This document shows positions 27,735 to 36,176 of a DNA stretch of 64,000 bases, piece by piece. The position numbers were made by a program, and so were the translations under genes. Under the pieces are notes generated by a model. The model made no database searches. It saw only the letters and a list, made by a program, of their open reading frames with translations, and was not told the origin of the DNA. The DNA comes from Paraburkholderia youngii (GTDB taxonomy: Bacteria > Pseudomonadota > Gammaproteobacteria > Burkholderiales > Burkholderiaceae): positions 434,001 through 498,000 of the forward strand of contig NZ_JAALDK010000001.1 of the NCBI RefSeq assembly GCF_013366925.1, written 5' to 3'. The stretch's first letter is position 1. Each line of letters starts with the position of its first letter.

Positions 27735-28058
27735 GGTGTTCTTTGGTGGTGTACTCGAGCGGTCGGGCGCGCAAACGGCGCGCGAGCCGGGCTTGGTCGA
27801 CTCATTGTACAAAGCCTCGGGCGATCGTGCGGAGGGGAAGGGGGCCGAGTTTCGGCGCCGGGCAGCGCGTCCGGTTTTGGACGGGCAGGGCAAGAACCTT
27901 TTGCTCGCTGCCGAGGTCAGCGTATTATCGGGCGCCGTGCGCGGCGGGGACCCGGCAGCGTCAGCCGGCGAGCGCATCGCACGACGGAATAATTGCGGCC
28001 GAAGCAGAGTTTTAACCGAAGCTGAATAGATGCAACCAGAGGCATCACGAGGCAGACC
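27735..28058. other. Divergent promoter region pepN / DUF4136 lipoprotein
   Basis: About 320 bp without a gene between two outward-facing genes. It must hold both promoters. No clear operator or hairpin stood out. Confidence 0.4.
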
Positions 28059-28748
28059 ATGAACTTCGATCGATGGACCCGCCGCGTCGCGTTGCTGTTC
28101 GTCGCGCTGAGCGTGCTGTTGTCCGGCTGCACGACCTACGTGACGACACAGGTCACGGCGTTCTCCGACTGGACCGGCAGCGACGCAACCCGCACCTATG
28201 CGTTCACGCGCCACGAGGATCAGAAGAACAATCTCGAACTGAGCGCCTACGAGCGGATCGTCGCAAACGAGCTCGCCGTGCACGCGTTCCGCGAAGTCCC
28301 TCGCGACGAAGCGCGCTATCTGGTGGAACTCGCCTATGGCATCCGCTCGGATGTCGTGACCGTCGCGCAGCCGGTCTACTACAACCCGTGGCCCGGCCCT
28401 TACTGGGGCCGGCCGTTCGATCCGTGGGGTCCGTGGGGGCCGTTCCCGGCGACATACGTGAACCAGAGCTACCCGGTATTCACGCATCTGCTCGGCATCC
28501 GGATTACCGAGCGTGCGAGCGGCCGGGAGGTCTACAACGTGACGGCGCGCAATTTCGGCGAGGAGTCGTCGCTGGTGCGGGCGATGCCTTATCTGGCGCG
28601 TAGCGCGCTGGCGGACTTCCCGCTGGCCAACGGCGCCGTGCACACCGTGAAGATCCCGCTCGGCGGCGGCGCGGCTGCGAACGAAGTGTCTCTGCCAGCG
28701 GCGACGCCGCCCGCGGGTTCGGCGTCGGCGCCGAAGGCCGCGCAGTAG
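28059..28748 (+). CDS. DUF4136-type lipoprotein
   Basis: A 229-residue predicted lipoprotein. The signal ends in the lipobox LLSGC with the lipidated cysteine at about residue 24, so it is anchored to a membrane. The mature part resembles the DUF4136 family: a YAFTRHEDQKNN segment, then a strand with Trp/Pro/Gly-rich NPWPGPYWGRPFDPWGPWG. Function of the family is unknown. It converges on the GDT1-family gene, leaving one base between the stops. Confidence 0.82.
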   Translation: MNFDRWTRRVALLFVALSVLLSGCTTYVTTQVTAFSDWTGSDATRTYAFTRHEDQKNNLELSAYERIVANELAVHAFREVPRDEARYLVELAYGIRSDVVTVAQPVYYNPWPGPYWGRPFDPWGPWGPFPATYVNQSYPVFTHLLGIRITERASGREVYNVTARNFGEESSLVRAMPYLARSALADFPLANGAVHTVKIPLGGGAAANEVSLPAATPPAGSASAPKAAQ

Positions 28749-28749
28749 C

Positions 28750-29322
28750 TTAAACCCCGACCCCGAACAAGGCCATCGCGCCCAGCACGACGAACATCAC
28801 CGCGGCAATGCCGTGCACGAGCTTCGTCGGCAGACGATGCGCGAAGCGGTCGCCGAGCAGGATCGCCGGGACGTTCGCGATCATCATGCCGAGCGTCGTG
28901 CCGGCCACCACGCCGAAGAAATCGTGAAAGCGCGCGGCGAGGGCGACCGTCGCGATCTGCGTCTTGTCGCCCATCTCGGCGAGGAAGAACGTGACGACCG
29001 TGGTGCCGAACACGCCGAAGTGCGTGCGGTTCGTGTTGGCTTCCTCGTCTTCGAGCTTGTCGGGCACCAGAATCCACAGCCCCATGCCGACGAACGACGC
29101 CGCCAGCGCCCAGCGCATGACGGTCGGCGTCAGCATCGAACCGAGCCACGCGCCGAGCGCGCCGGCGCCCGCGTGATTGATCAGCGTTGCCGCGAACACG
29201 CCGAGAATGATCGGCACGGGCTTGCGATAGCGCGCGGCCAGCACGAGCGACAGCAGTTGCGTCTTGTCGCCGATTTCGGCGAGCGCGACCGCACCGGTCG
29301 AAATGAGAAAAGCTTGAGTCAC
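28750..29322 (-). CDS. GDT1/TMEM165 (UPF0016) family manganese exporter
   Basis: Membrane protein of the family that includes Mn2+ exporters of bacteria and Ca2+/Mn2+ transporters of eukaryotes. The 190 residues hold the duplicated signature: EIGDKTQLL near residue 15 and EMGDKTQIA near 112, each in a three-span repeat, giving about six spans. I start at the GTG at 29322 (VTQAFLISTGA); longer frames upstream would run through a riboswitch. It lies behind a yybP-ykoY-type manganese-sensing leader, which strongly supports manganese export as its job. Confidence 0.88.
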   Translation of the reverse strand: MTQAFLISTGAVALAEIGDKTQLLSLVLAARYRKPVPIILGVFAATLINHAGAGALGAWLGSMLTPTVMRWALAASFVGMGLWILVPDKLEDEEANTNRTHFGVFGTTVVTFFLAEMGDKTQIATVALAARFHDFFGVVAGTTLGMMIANVPAILLGDRFAHRLPTKLVHGIAAVMFVVLGAMALFGVGV

Positions 29323-29394
29323 GTTGAATGGATTCCTCGGGCCGAAGATGAACGAGCGACGACCCACGACACGCCGGGCCCTGTTGCGGCGCGT

Positions 29395-29540
29395 GTGGAT
29401 CATCGGTCTCGCCAGGCCAGAGGCTGCGACTGCCATGGCCGTGCTGGCCAAGTGTGTTGACAGGCGCCCCCGCGAGCCACACGTGCGACGCACCGGCGAA
29501 GCGGTGCGGACGTGCCGCGGGGCGGCTACTCCCCAATGAG
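29395..29540 (-). ncRNA. yybP-ykoY manganese riboswitch
   Basis: Leader RNA of the GDT1-family gene on the minus strand. It shows the conserved boxes in the right order: GGGGAGTAG (29534-29526), then GTCAACA (29461-29455) and GAGACC (29410-29405), with stem sequences between. The boxes are those of the yybP-ykoY Mn2+ riboswitch, which turns on exporter genes when manganese is high. The gene begins about 80 bp downstream, leaving space for an expression platform. Outer limits are estimated. Confidence 0.8.
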
Positions 29541-29546
29541 GGGCGG

Positions 29547-29555
29547 AGTATAACA
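29547..29555 (-). promoter_or_regulatory. Extended -10 promoter of the riboswitch transcript
   Basis: On the minus strand the sequence TGTTATACT is an extended -10 element (TATACT with upstream TG). It sits about a dozen bases before the first riboswitch box, so transcription would start just before the aptamer. No strong -35 is visible, as expected for an extended -10 promoter. Confidence 0.55.
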
Positions 29556-30043
29556 GGCGCCGCAGCATCGCTGTGACGAATGTTGTTCGCGTGCGGACGA
29601 CGACCCTGCGGAGGTGTTTTCGCTCTACGACGTATTCCGCGAAAGACCAATGAAAGGTTTTTTGGTGGATTCTGTCGGCGTTGGCACGCCAGCGTCGACG
29701 CGCGAAACGGCCTTGCGGTGCGTCTCCGCAGCCGGCTTTGTCAAATCGTCTAACAATGTGTTGCGCCTCAGGCGCGGATACAGATGGATACGTCTTTCCT
29801 CGACGATTTGCTTCAAAATATCCGCTACTATTCGGCCACAAAAGGAGCCCGAGCCGCCATCCACCACACCGATTGTCAGGGGCGCCTGACAAGTCAGGCC
29901 GATCGCCGGTGCTGCATTCCCATGCCAGCTGACCGGTCGATCCCGGCTGGAACCTCCCGATCCGCGCGGCGCCGCTCGCTGTGACGGCTGTGTATTCCGT
30001 CAGGCGCTTGAGCCCCTTTCCCGTTTCTACGCGCGAACACCAT
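29556..30043. promoter_or_regulatory. Control region upstream of the aryl polyene operon
   Basis: Nearly 500 bp with no convincing gene, between the divergent GDT1 gene and the operon. It contains the inverted repeat listed separately (29873-29892) and a nearby third GTCAGG copy (29893-29898). GCTACTATTCG near 29825 resembles a -10 element. It likely controls the whole 17-gene operon. Confidence 0.45.
29873..29892. promoter_or_regulatory. Inverted repeat, possible operator of the aryl polyene operon
   Basis: TTGTCAGG and CCTGACAA form perfect 8-bp arms around GGCG, and GTCAGG recurs immediately after. No T-run follows, so it is not a terminator. Its place 150 bp before the first biosynthetic gene suits a regulator-binding site; this is inference. 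Confidence 0.4.
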
Positions 30044-30769
30044 ATGCCCGATCTGCACTGGACCATTCCGGTCGGTCGCTGGTCTAGCTGGCCGGCTACC
30101 TCGTCTGCTGCACCCGATGTCGGCTTTATCGAGCCGATCGTGCGGCGGCGTCTCAGCACGCTGTCCAAGGTCGCGCTCAAGGTCGCGCACGACTGCGTCG
30201 CGCAGGAACCCGCGCGCGTGGTGTTCGCGTCGCGGCACGGGGAATTGCGGCGTACCACCGACATCCTGCGCAGCATCAGCGCGGGCGAACCGGTGTCGCC
30301 GACCGCCTTCAGCCTGTCGGTGCTGAACGCGATGACCGGCGTGTTCGGGATCGCGCGCGGCGACCGTTCGGCCGCGAGCGCGGTATCGGCTGGTGCGCAA
30401 ACGCTCGGCTATGCGCTGCTCGAAGCGTACGCGCAATTCGCGACACAACCGGACGTGCCGGTGCTGCTCGTCTATGCCGACGAACCGGCCGATCTCGCGT
30501 ACGGCACGATCGAAGACGAAGTGCACGGCGGAGCGATTGCGGTGTTGCTCGACAAGGATGCGTCGGCAGGGCGCGTTGTTTGCTCCCTGACCCGCGCCGA
30601 CGAGGAGGCGGCCGGGCAACCCGGCGAGCCGCGAACCCCACTGAGCGGCGCCGCGAGCTTTCCGACCCAGAGTCAGGCGCTGCTGCACTGCCTCGAAACC
30701 GGCCAGCCCGCGCGCTGGCAGCGCGCCGGCGCGCTGTGGCACTGGAGGTGGGATGAGCGCGCGGCTTGA
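30044..30769 (+). CDS. Beta-ketoacyl synthase-like chain-length factor
   Basis: A 241-residue protein of the short ketoacyl-synthase-like family found at the start of aryl polyene clusters. It resembles half of a ketosynthase (SPTAFSLSVLNAMTGVFG, then SAASAVSAGAQTLGYALLEAYA). No cysteine stands at the nucleophile position, so it is probably a partner that sets chain length or stabilises an active ketosynthase. I start at MPDLHWTIPVGRW after CACCAT; an in-frame GTG 63 bp upstream would add unrelated residues. It opens the operon and overlaps the next gene by 17 bp. Confidence 0.85.
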   Translation: MPDLHWTIPVGRWSSWPATSSAAPDVGFIEPIVRRRLSTLSKVALKVAHDCVAQEPARVVFASRHGELRRTTDILRSISAGEPVSPTAFSLSVLNAMTGVFGIARGDRSAASAVSAGAQTLGYALLEAYAQFATQPDVPVLLVYADEPADLAYGTIEDEVHGGAIAVLLDKDASAGRVVCSLTRADEEAAGQPGEPRTPLSGAASFPTQSQALLHCLETGQPARWQRAGALWHWRWDERAA

Positions 30770-31547
30770 TTACGCGTGGCGTTTTTGCGCGACCGGCCTC
30801 GCCTTCGTCGCGTTCGGCGTGTGCGGCGTGCTGTTTTCGGTGCTCGTGTTTCCGCTCGCGTGGCTGTGGCCGCATCGCGCGTCGCGGCAGCGTGCGGTGA
30901 GCGTCGTGATCCATCGGTTCTTTCGCGCGCTCGTCGCGGTGCTGCGCCGCCTCGGCGTGATGGAACTCGAAGTATCCGGTGCCGAGGCGTTGCGCGCGGG
31001 CGGACCGGCGATCGTCGTCGCGAATCACCCGACTTACCTCGACGTGATGGTCCTGCTGTCGCTGGCGCCGCGCGCATGCTGTGTCGTCAAGCACGCGCAC
31101 TGGCACAACCCGTGTTTCTGGGGCATCGTGCGCGCGGCCGAATACGTGAGCAACGCGGACGCGATCGCGCTCGTCGAGGCGGGAGCCAGGCAGCTCGCGG
31201 CCGGCTACACGATGATCATTTTTCCGGAGGGCACGCGCAGCCCCGCGCCCAACCGGCTGCACGCGTTTTCGCGCGGTTTCGCGCACATGGCGCTTAAGGC
31301 CGGTGCGCCGATCGTGCCGGTGTTGATGGATTGCGATCCGCCCGCGTTCACGCGGCAGATGCGCTGGTACCACGTGCCGGCGCGCGCTTTCCGGATGCGC
31401 GTGAACGTGCTCGCGCCGCTTGGCGTCGCCGAACTGGCCGCGCACGACACCACCCCGGCCATCGCGGCGCGCAGCGTGACGAATGCCGTAGAAGCCCACA
31501 TTACCCAGCACCTGTTCGATTATGGATTCTTTAAAACTGGAAATTAA
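30753..31547 (+). CDS. PlsC-type 1-acylglycerol-phosphate acyltransferase (aryl polyene cluster)
   Basis: Acyltransferase of the PlsC family, expected to put an acyl group on a glycerol- or lipid-type acceptor at the inner membrane. The 264 residues have two hydrophobic N-terminal spans (FCATGLAFVAFGVCGVLFSV) and the catalytic NHPTYLD (HX4D) and FPEGTRS motifs in order. In aryl polyene clusters such enzymes are thought to build the lipid anchor of the pigment. GGAGGTGGG precedes the ATG, which overlaps the preceding gene by 17 bp; its end overlaps the first carrier protein by 26 bp. Confidence 0.9.
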   Translation: MSARLDYAWRFCATGLAFVAFGVCGVLFSVLVFPLAWLWPHRASRQRAVSVVIHRFFRALVAVLRRLGVMELEVSGAEALRAGGPAIVVANHPTYLDVMVLLSLAPRACCVVKHAHWHNPCFWGIVRAAEYVSNADAIALVEAGARQLAAGYTMIIFPEGTRSPAPNRLHAFSRGFAHMALKAGAPIVPVLMDCDPPAFTRQMRWYHVPARAFRMRVNVLAPLGVAELAAHDTTPAIAARSVTNAVEAHITQHLFDYGFFKTGN

Positions 31548-31827
31548 AAAGCTTCTGATCGAAGCCCTCGATCTCGAAGACCTAAGCCCCGCCGATATCG
31601 ACGACGACGCCCCGTTGTTCGGTTCCGACGGCATCGGTCTCGATTCGATCGACGCGCTCGAAATCGGCATCGTGCTGCGCAAACAATACCAACTGACCAT
31701 CGCGGCGAACGACGAACGTACCCGCGAGCACTTCCGCTCGATCAACACGCTCGCCGCGTTGGTCGCGAGTCAGCGCGAAGCGGCGCACGCTGCGAACGAA
31801 ACCGCAAGGAAGGGGATTGAATCGTGA
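31522..31827 (+). CDS. Acyl carrier protein 1 of the aryl polyene cluster
   Basis: A 101-residue acyl carrier protein. The serine that takes phosphopantetheine is in GLDSIDALEIG, near residue 42, in a normal ACP fold (acidic helix 2). It has an extended, polar C-terminal tail (REAAHAANETARKGIES) beyond the domain. It carries the growing aryl polyene as a thioester between the ketosynthases, reductase and dehydratases. The ATG lies inside the acyltransferase gene with no good ribosome box, so translation is coupled. No phosphopantetheinyl transferase gene occurs in the window. Confidence 0.93.
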   Translation: MDSLKLEIKKLLIEALDLEDLSPADIDDDAPLFGSDGIGLDSIDALEIGIVLRKQYQLTIAANDERTREHFRSINTLAALVASQREAAHAANETARKGIES

Positions 31828-32075
31828 CCGAGACCGAGATTCTCGAGCGCATCCGCGCGATCTTTCAGGAAAACTTCGCGGTCGAGCCGCAGCGCGTGAC
31901 GCCGGACGCTCATCTGTTCGAAGACCTCGATCTCGACAGCATCGACGCGGTCGATCTCGCGATCAAGCTGCAGGAGATGACCGGCCGCCGCATCAAGCCG
32001 GAGAACTTCAAATCCGTGCGCACGGTCGGCGACGTGATCGGAGCGGTCGAATCGCTGCTCGCGGCGCAAGGCTGA
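31824..32075 (+). CDS. Acyl carrier protein 2 of the aryl polyene cluster
   Basis: A second, 83-residue ACP, with the phosphopantetheine serine in DLDLDSIDAVDLAIKLQ near residue 39. It begins at a GTG that overlaps the stop of ACP1 (GTGA) and its last base is shared with the next start (TGATG). Two different ACPs are usual in aryl polyene clusters; one probably handles the starter or the finished chain while the other serves elongation, but which is which cannot be read here. Confidence 0.93.
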   Translation: MTETEILERIRAIFQENFAVEPQRVTPDAHLFEDLDLDSIDAVDLAIKLQEMTGRRIKPENFKSVRTVGDVIGAVESLLAAQG

Positions 32076-32743
32076 TGCGGGCCGCGCACCCGCGCATGCA
32101 GATGTCGGAGCCACCGCACGCCGCAAGCGGGTCCGGCGCGCGGCCTCGCTGGAGCAGGACCGTCGTGCTGGTGCTGCTGAAACTCGCTTACCCCGTGCTG
32201 ATCCTGTGTGCCTGGCGCTGGGATGCGCCGCGCCTCGTCGGCGGCATGCTGCTCGTGACCTTGTGGCTGCAGCGCTGGGCCGGCGGCGGTCCGGTAGCGA
32301 TACCGCTGCGGCAGCTTTCCAGACTCGACTGGAGCGTGGTGGCGATGCTGAGCTGCGCGTCGGCGACGATCGTCGTCACCGATAGCGAACTGCTGCTGCG
32401 CTTCTATCCGTTGCTCGTCAATCTCGGTTTGCTGATCGCGTTCGGCGCGACGCTCGTGCGCGGGCCGTCGATGATCGAAAAATTCGCGCGCCTCGGCAGT
32501 CCCGATCTGCCGCCGGGCGCGGTGCGCTATACGCGGCGCGTGACCCAGGTGTGGTGCGCGTTCTTCGTGCTGAACGGCGCGTTTTCCGCCTATACCGCCC
32601 TCTATTGGAGCCGCGCGGCCTGGTCGCTGTACAACGGCGCGATCGCTTATGGACTGATCGGCCTGCTGCTGGCGGGCGAATACGTCTGGCGACGCCTGTT
32701 CGTGCTGCCGCGCGCCGCGCGCGCGGATTCGGAGTCGGCCTGA
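32075..32743 (+). CDS. COG4648-type membrane protein (aryl polyene cluster)
   Basis: A 222-residue integral membrane protein with four to six hydrophobic segments (for example VVLVLLKLAYPVLILCAW, and IAYGLIGLLLAGEYVW). It matches the COG4648 family seen in most aryl polyene and flexirubin-type clusters. Its role is not established. It is locked between ACP2 and the ligase by one-base stop/start overlaps on both sides. Confidence 0.8.
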   Translation: MRAAHPRMQMSEPPHAASGSGARPRWSRTVVLVLLKLAYPVLILCAWRWDAPRLVGGMLLVTLWLQRWAGGGPVAIPLRQLSRLDWSVVAMLSCASATIVVTDSELLLRFYPLLVNLGLLIAFGATLVRGPSMIEKFARLGSPDLPPGAVRYTRRVTQVWCAFFVLNGAFSAYTALYWSRAAWSLYNGAIAYGLIGLLLAGEYVWRRLFVLPRAARADSESA

Positions 32744-34440
32744 TGATCGCGTTGCATGACCTGTTGTCGGCCGATGCCGCGCTCGCGACGCCCGCCGCAC
32801 CGGTGTGCCGCGACGGCGCCGTGCTGCTCGATCGCGCGGCGTTCCGCGCGCGCGTCGCGGGCTTGATCGAACTCGTGCAAACGCACGATGCGCGGCGCTG
32901 CGCGCTTTGTATCGACGATCCGTTCGAGTTCGCCTGCGCGTTGTTCGCGCTGTTCGCGTGCGGCAAGGAGCCGGTGATTCCTGCCAATGCAACGCCGGGC
33001 TATCTCGCCGATCTCGCGGATGCGTACGACTTTCTGCTGACGGACGCGGATCTGCCGCCGTTCGTCGCAGCGACGCATGTCGTCACGGCCAACACCGCGC
33101 AGCCGATTGACCCCCGCGCATCGCTGACGCTCTACACATCCGGCAGCAGCGGCGCACCGAAGCCGATCCGCAAGACGCTCGCGCAATTCAACGCCGAAGT
33201 CCACACACTCGAACAGGAGTGGGGCGCATTGCTCGGCGACGTGACGATGCTCGCGAGCGTGCCGCATCACCACATCTACGGTCTGCTGTTTCGTGTGTTG
33301 TGGCCGCTCGCGGCGGGCCGCGCGTTCGATCGCGCAATCGGCATGGAGCCGCTGCAACTGCAGGCGCGTATCGCGCAATGCGGCGCGACGGCGGTCGTCT
33401 CGACGCCCGCGCAGTTGTCGCGTTGGCCCGCGTTGCCGGGCTTCGGCGCGCTCGCACCCGCGCCGCGCGCGTTCTTTTCGTCGGGTGGCCCGCTCGCGAC
33501 CGACGCCGCGCAGGCCTATGCGGTGAGCTATGGCGCGGCGCCGCTCGAAATCTACGGCAGTACGGAAACCGGCGGGATCGCGTGGCGGCGTCAGGATCAG
33601 GGCGACGCGTGGCAGCCGGTCGCCGGCGCCGAGGTGCGCCGCGACGACGATGGAGCGCTGTGCGTGCGCTCGCCGCATCTCGACCACGACGGCTGGCATC
33701 GCACGGGCGATCGGATCGCGTTCGATGCCGACGGGCGCTTCCATTTGCAAGGGCGCCTCGACCGCGTGCTGAAGCTCGGCGGCAAGCGCGTGTCGCTGCC
33801 GGAGCTCGAGGCGCGTCTCGCGCTGCATCCGTATGTCGCGCAGGCGGCGCTGGTGCCGCTCGAAGGCGCGACGCGAGAGCGGGTCGGCGCAGTGGTCGCG
33901 CTGACCGAAGCGGGCGGCGCGACATTGCGTAACGAAGGCCGCGTCGCGCTCGCGAAAGCGCTGCGCCGGCATCTGGCCGATTACTTCGATGCGGTCGTGC
34001 TGCCGCGTCACTGGCGTTTTCGCGTGGGTCTGCCATTCGACGCGCGCGGCAAGCTGCCCGCAAGCGCGGTCGCGGCCGCGTTCGCGCCGCTCGCCGAGGG
34101 CATGGAAGTGCTCGCCGAAACGCGCGTCGGCAACACGCTGCACTTTGTGCTGCGTGTGCCGCTGTCGCTTCAGCATTTCGCCGGCCACTTTCCGGGCCTG
34201 CCGATTCTGCCGGGCGTCGTGCAGGTCGACTGGGCGGCGCGGCTCGCGGCCGGGCATTGGCCGCGGGTGCGCGCGGTGGCGTCGGTCGATCGCCTGAAGT
34301 TCATGGCGCCGGTGGCGCCCGGCGCGGTGCTCGAGCTCACGCTCGCCTACGATGCCGCGCGCCGGCGCATGCAGTTCGCGTACCGGCTCGATGGACGCGA
34401 ATGCGCGTCGGGCGTGCTCGTGCATCGGGAGGACGCGTGA
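32743..34440 (+). CDS. Acyl-activating AMP ligase fused to a hot-dog dehydratase
   Basis: A 565-residue fusion. Residues 1-440 are an ANL-family adenylating enzyme with the P-loop LYTSGSSGAPKPIRK (130-144) and EIYGSTETGG; it should activate the aryl starter acid with ATP. From about 455 a FabZ/FabA-like hot-dog dehydratase follows, with HFAGHFPGLPILPG and FMAPVAPG. In several known aryl polyene clusters these two functions are separate proteins. The ATG shares a base with the preceding stop; the next gene starts on its last base. I infer the substrate from the adjoining ammonia-lyase. Confidence 0.88.
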   Translation: MIALHDLLSADAALATPAAPVCRDGAVLLDRAAFRARVAGLIELVQTHDARRCALCIDDPFEFACALFALFACGKEPVIPANATPGYLADLADAYDFLLTDADLPPFVAATHVVTANTAQPIDPRASLTLYTSGSSGAPKPIRKTLAQFNAEVHTLEQEWGALLGDVTMLASVPHHHIYGLLFRVLWPLAAGRAFDRAIGMEPLQLQARIAQCGATAVVSTPAQLSRWPALPGFGALAPAPRAFFSSGGPLATDAAQAYAVSYGAAPLEIYGSTETGGIAWRRQDQGDAWQPVAGAEVRRDDDGALCVRSPHLDHDGWHRTGDRIAFDADGRFHLQGRLDRVLKLGGKRVSLPELEARLALHPYVAQAALVPLEGATRERVGAVVALTEAGGATLRNEGRVALAKALRRHLADYFDAVVLPRHWRFRVGLPFDARGKLPASAVAAAFAPLAEGMEVLAETRVGNTLHFVLRVPLSLQHFAGHFPGLPILPGVVQVDWAARLAAGHWPRVRAVASVDRLKFMAPVAPGAVLELTLAYDAARRRMQFAYRLDGRECASGVLVHREDA

Positions 34441-36176
34441 TGAAGTTCGCGCCCTGCATCGTCATCCCGATCTACAACCACAAGGACGCGATCGGCGCGA
34501 CCGTCGCCAATCTCGCGGTGCACGGCTTGCCGATCTTCGTCGTCGATGACGGCAGCGACGAGCCGACCCAGCAGGTACTCGCCGCGCTCGCGCTGCAATG
34601 CGCGCAGCAGATGACGCTGCTGCGTCTGCCCGAAAACGGCGGCAAGGGCGCGGCGGTGATGGCGGGTCTGCGCGCGGCGCGCGCCGCGGGCTACACGCAT
34701 GCGCTGCAGATCGACGCCGACGGCCAGCACGACGCGACCGACGTGCCGCGCTTCATCGATGCCGCGCGCGCCGAACCCGGCGCGGTGATTCTCGGCCGTC
34801 CCGTGTACGACGACAGCGTGCCGAAGGCACGCCTGTACGGCCGCTATCTGACTCACGTGTGGGTGTGGATCGAGACGCTGTCGCTGACGATCCGCGATTC
34901 GATGTGCGGCTTTCGTCTGTATCCGCTCGCGCTCGCGTGCGAGCTGATCGACGGCGTGCGGCTGCCGACGCGCATGGACTTCGACATCGAGATCCTCGTG
35001 CGACTGCACTGGCGGCGCGCCGCGTTCCGCTCGATCCCGACCCGCGTGACCTACGCGGCCGACGGCGTGTCGCATTTCGACGTGCTGTGGGACAACGTGC
35101 GCATCAGCCGCAGCCATACGCGGCTCGTGTTCGGCATGCTGATGCGTCTGCCGATGCTGCTCGCGCACAAGCTGATGCCACGCCGCGGCGCGCTTGCCGA
35201 CACAGCGGACGACTGTGCCGACGAACCCCGGCCCGAAGCCTGGTGGCGTATCGCCGAACGCGGCAGCCGGCTCGGCATGAGCCTGCTCGCGCTGAGCTGC
35301 AAGCTGTTCGGCCGCCGCCTTACCGCGCTGTGGCTGCATCCGGTCGTCGCGTACTTTCTGGTGACGGGCCGCGCCGCGCGCGCCGCGTCGGGCAACTACT
35401 TCGCGCATCTGAACGCGGTCGCGCCGTCGGCGGAGATGCCGCGCCCGGGGTGGCTGTCCGCGTATCGCCATATGCTCGCGTTCGCGCAATCTGGCTTCGA
35501 CAAGCTCGCCGCATGGACCGGCCGCGTCGACGACACAGACGTGACGTTCGACGATCCCGCGGCATTCGAAGCCTTGATCGCGAGCGGCAAGGGCGCGCTC
35601 GTGATCGGCGCGCATCTCGGCAATCTGGAGATGATGCGCGCGCTCGCGATCCGCGGCGCTCACGCGAAGGTCACGGCGGTCGTCTACACCGAGCACGCGC
35701 GCCGCTTCAACGACGTGCTGGCGGCGTCGAATCGCGAGTTCGCGCGGCATTTGCTCGAAGTCGGCGACTTCGGTCCCGAGACCGCGGTGTTGATGCAGCA
35801 GCGCATCGATGCGGGCGAATTGCTGGTGATTGTCGGCGACCGGGTGCCGGCGCGTGAGGCGGGGCGCACCACCGACGCGCAATTTCTCGGCGCGAGCGCG
35901 CCGTTCGCGCAAGGGCCCTACGTGCTCGCGCATGCGCTCGGCTGTCCGGTCTACCTGTTCTTCTGCCTGAAGGAACGCGACGGCTATCGCATGTATTTCG
36001 AGCCGTTCGCCGAGCGAATCGAGCTGCCGCGCCGCGATCGCGCGCAGCATCTGGCCGCGTGGGCGCAACGCTATGCGCTGCGCCTCGAGCACTATTGCCG
36101 CAAGGCCCCATATCAATGGTTCAACTTCTTCGATTTCTGGGCCAGTTCCGAGCGAGGCGCGAATGGCCGATCATGA
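34440..36176 (+). CDS. Family 2 glycosyltransferase fused to a lipid-A-type acyltransferase
   Basis: A 578-residue fusion. The first half is a GT2 glycosyltransferase (VIPIYNHKDAI at 8, VVDDGSD at 34, nucleotide-metal motif DADGQHD at 92). The second half, from about 335, is a LpxL/HtrB-like acyltransferase with the HX4E motif (H392-E397 in GAHLGNLEMM). The pair would glycosylate and then acylate a lipid-like carrier at the inner membrane; such a gene is a standing member of aryl polyene clusters. It follows the ligase with a one-base overlap. The preferred sugar is unknown. Confidence 0.85.
   Translation: MKFAPCIVIPIYNHKDAIGATVANLAVHGLPIFVVDDGSDEPTQQVLAALALQCAQQMTLLRLPENGGKGAAVMAGLRAARAAGYTHALQIDADGQHDATDVPRFIDAARAEPGAVILGRPVYDDSVPKARLYGRYLTHVWVWIETLSLTIRDSMCGFRLYPLALACELIDGVRLPTRMDFDIEILVRLHWRRAAFRSIPTRVTYAADGVSHFDVLWDNVRISRSHTRLVFGMLMRLPMLLAHKLMPRRGALADTADDCADEPRPEAWWRIAERGSRLGMSLLALSCKLFGRRLTALWLHPVVAYFLVTGRAARAASGNYFAHLNAVAPSAEMPRPGWLSAYRHMLAFAQSGFDKLAAWTGRVDDTDVTFDDPAAFEALIASGKGALVIGAHLGNLEMMRALAIRGAHAKVTAVVYTEHARRFNDVLAASNREFARHLLEVGDFGPETAVLMQQRIDAGELLVIVGDRVPAREAGRTTDAQFLGASAPFAQGPYVLAHALGCPVYLFFCLKERDGYRMYFEPFAERIELPRRDRAQHLAAWAQRYALRLEHYCRKAPYQWFNFFDFWASSERGANGRS

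Noticed and set aside
25254..27992. 912-residue frame opposite pepN
   Set aside because: No motifs; arises from GC-rich third positions of pepN on the other strand.
29323..30276. Upstream extension of the GDT1-family gene
   Set aside because: It would translate the manganese riboswitch and promoter; the extra residues have no homology.
32647..36116. Long minus-strand frames opposite the ligase and glycosyltransferase genes
   Set aside because: Arg-rich, no ribosome sites or domains; the plus-strand frames carry complete catalytic motifs.
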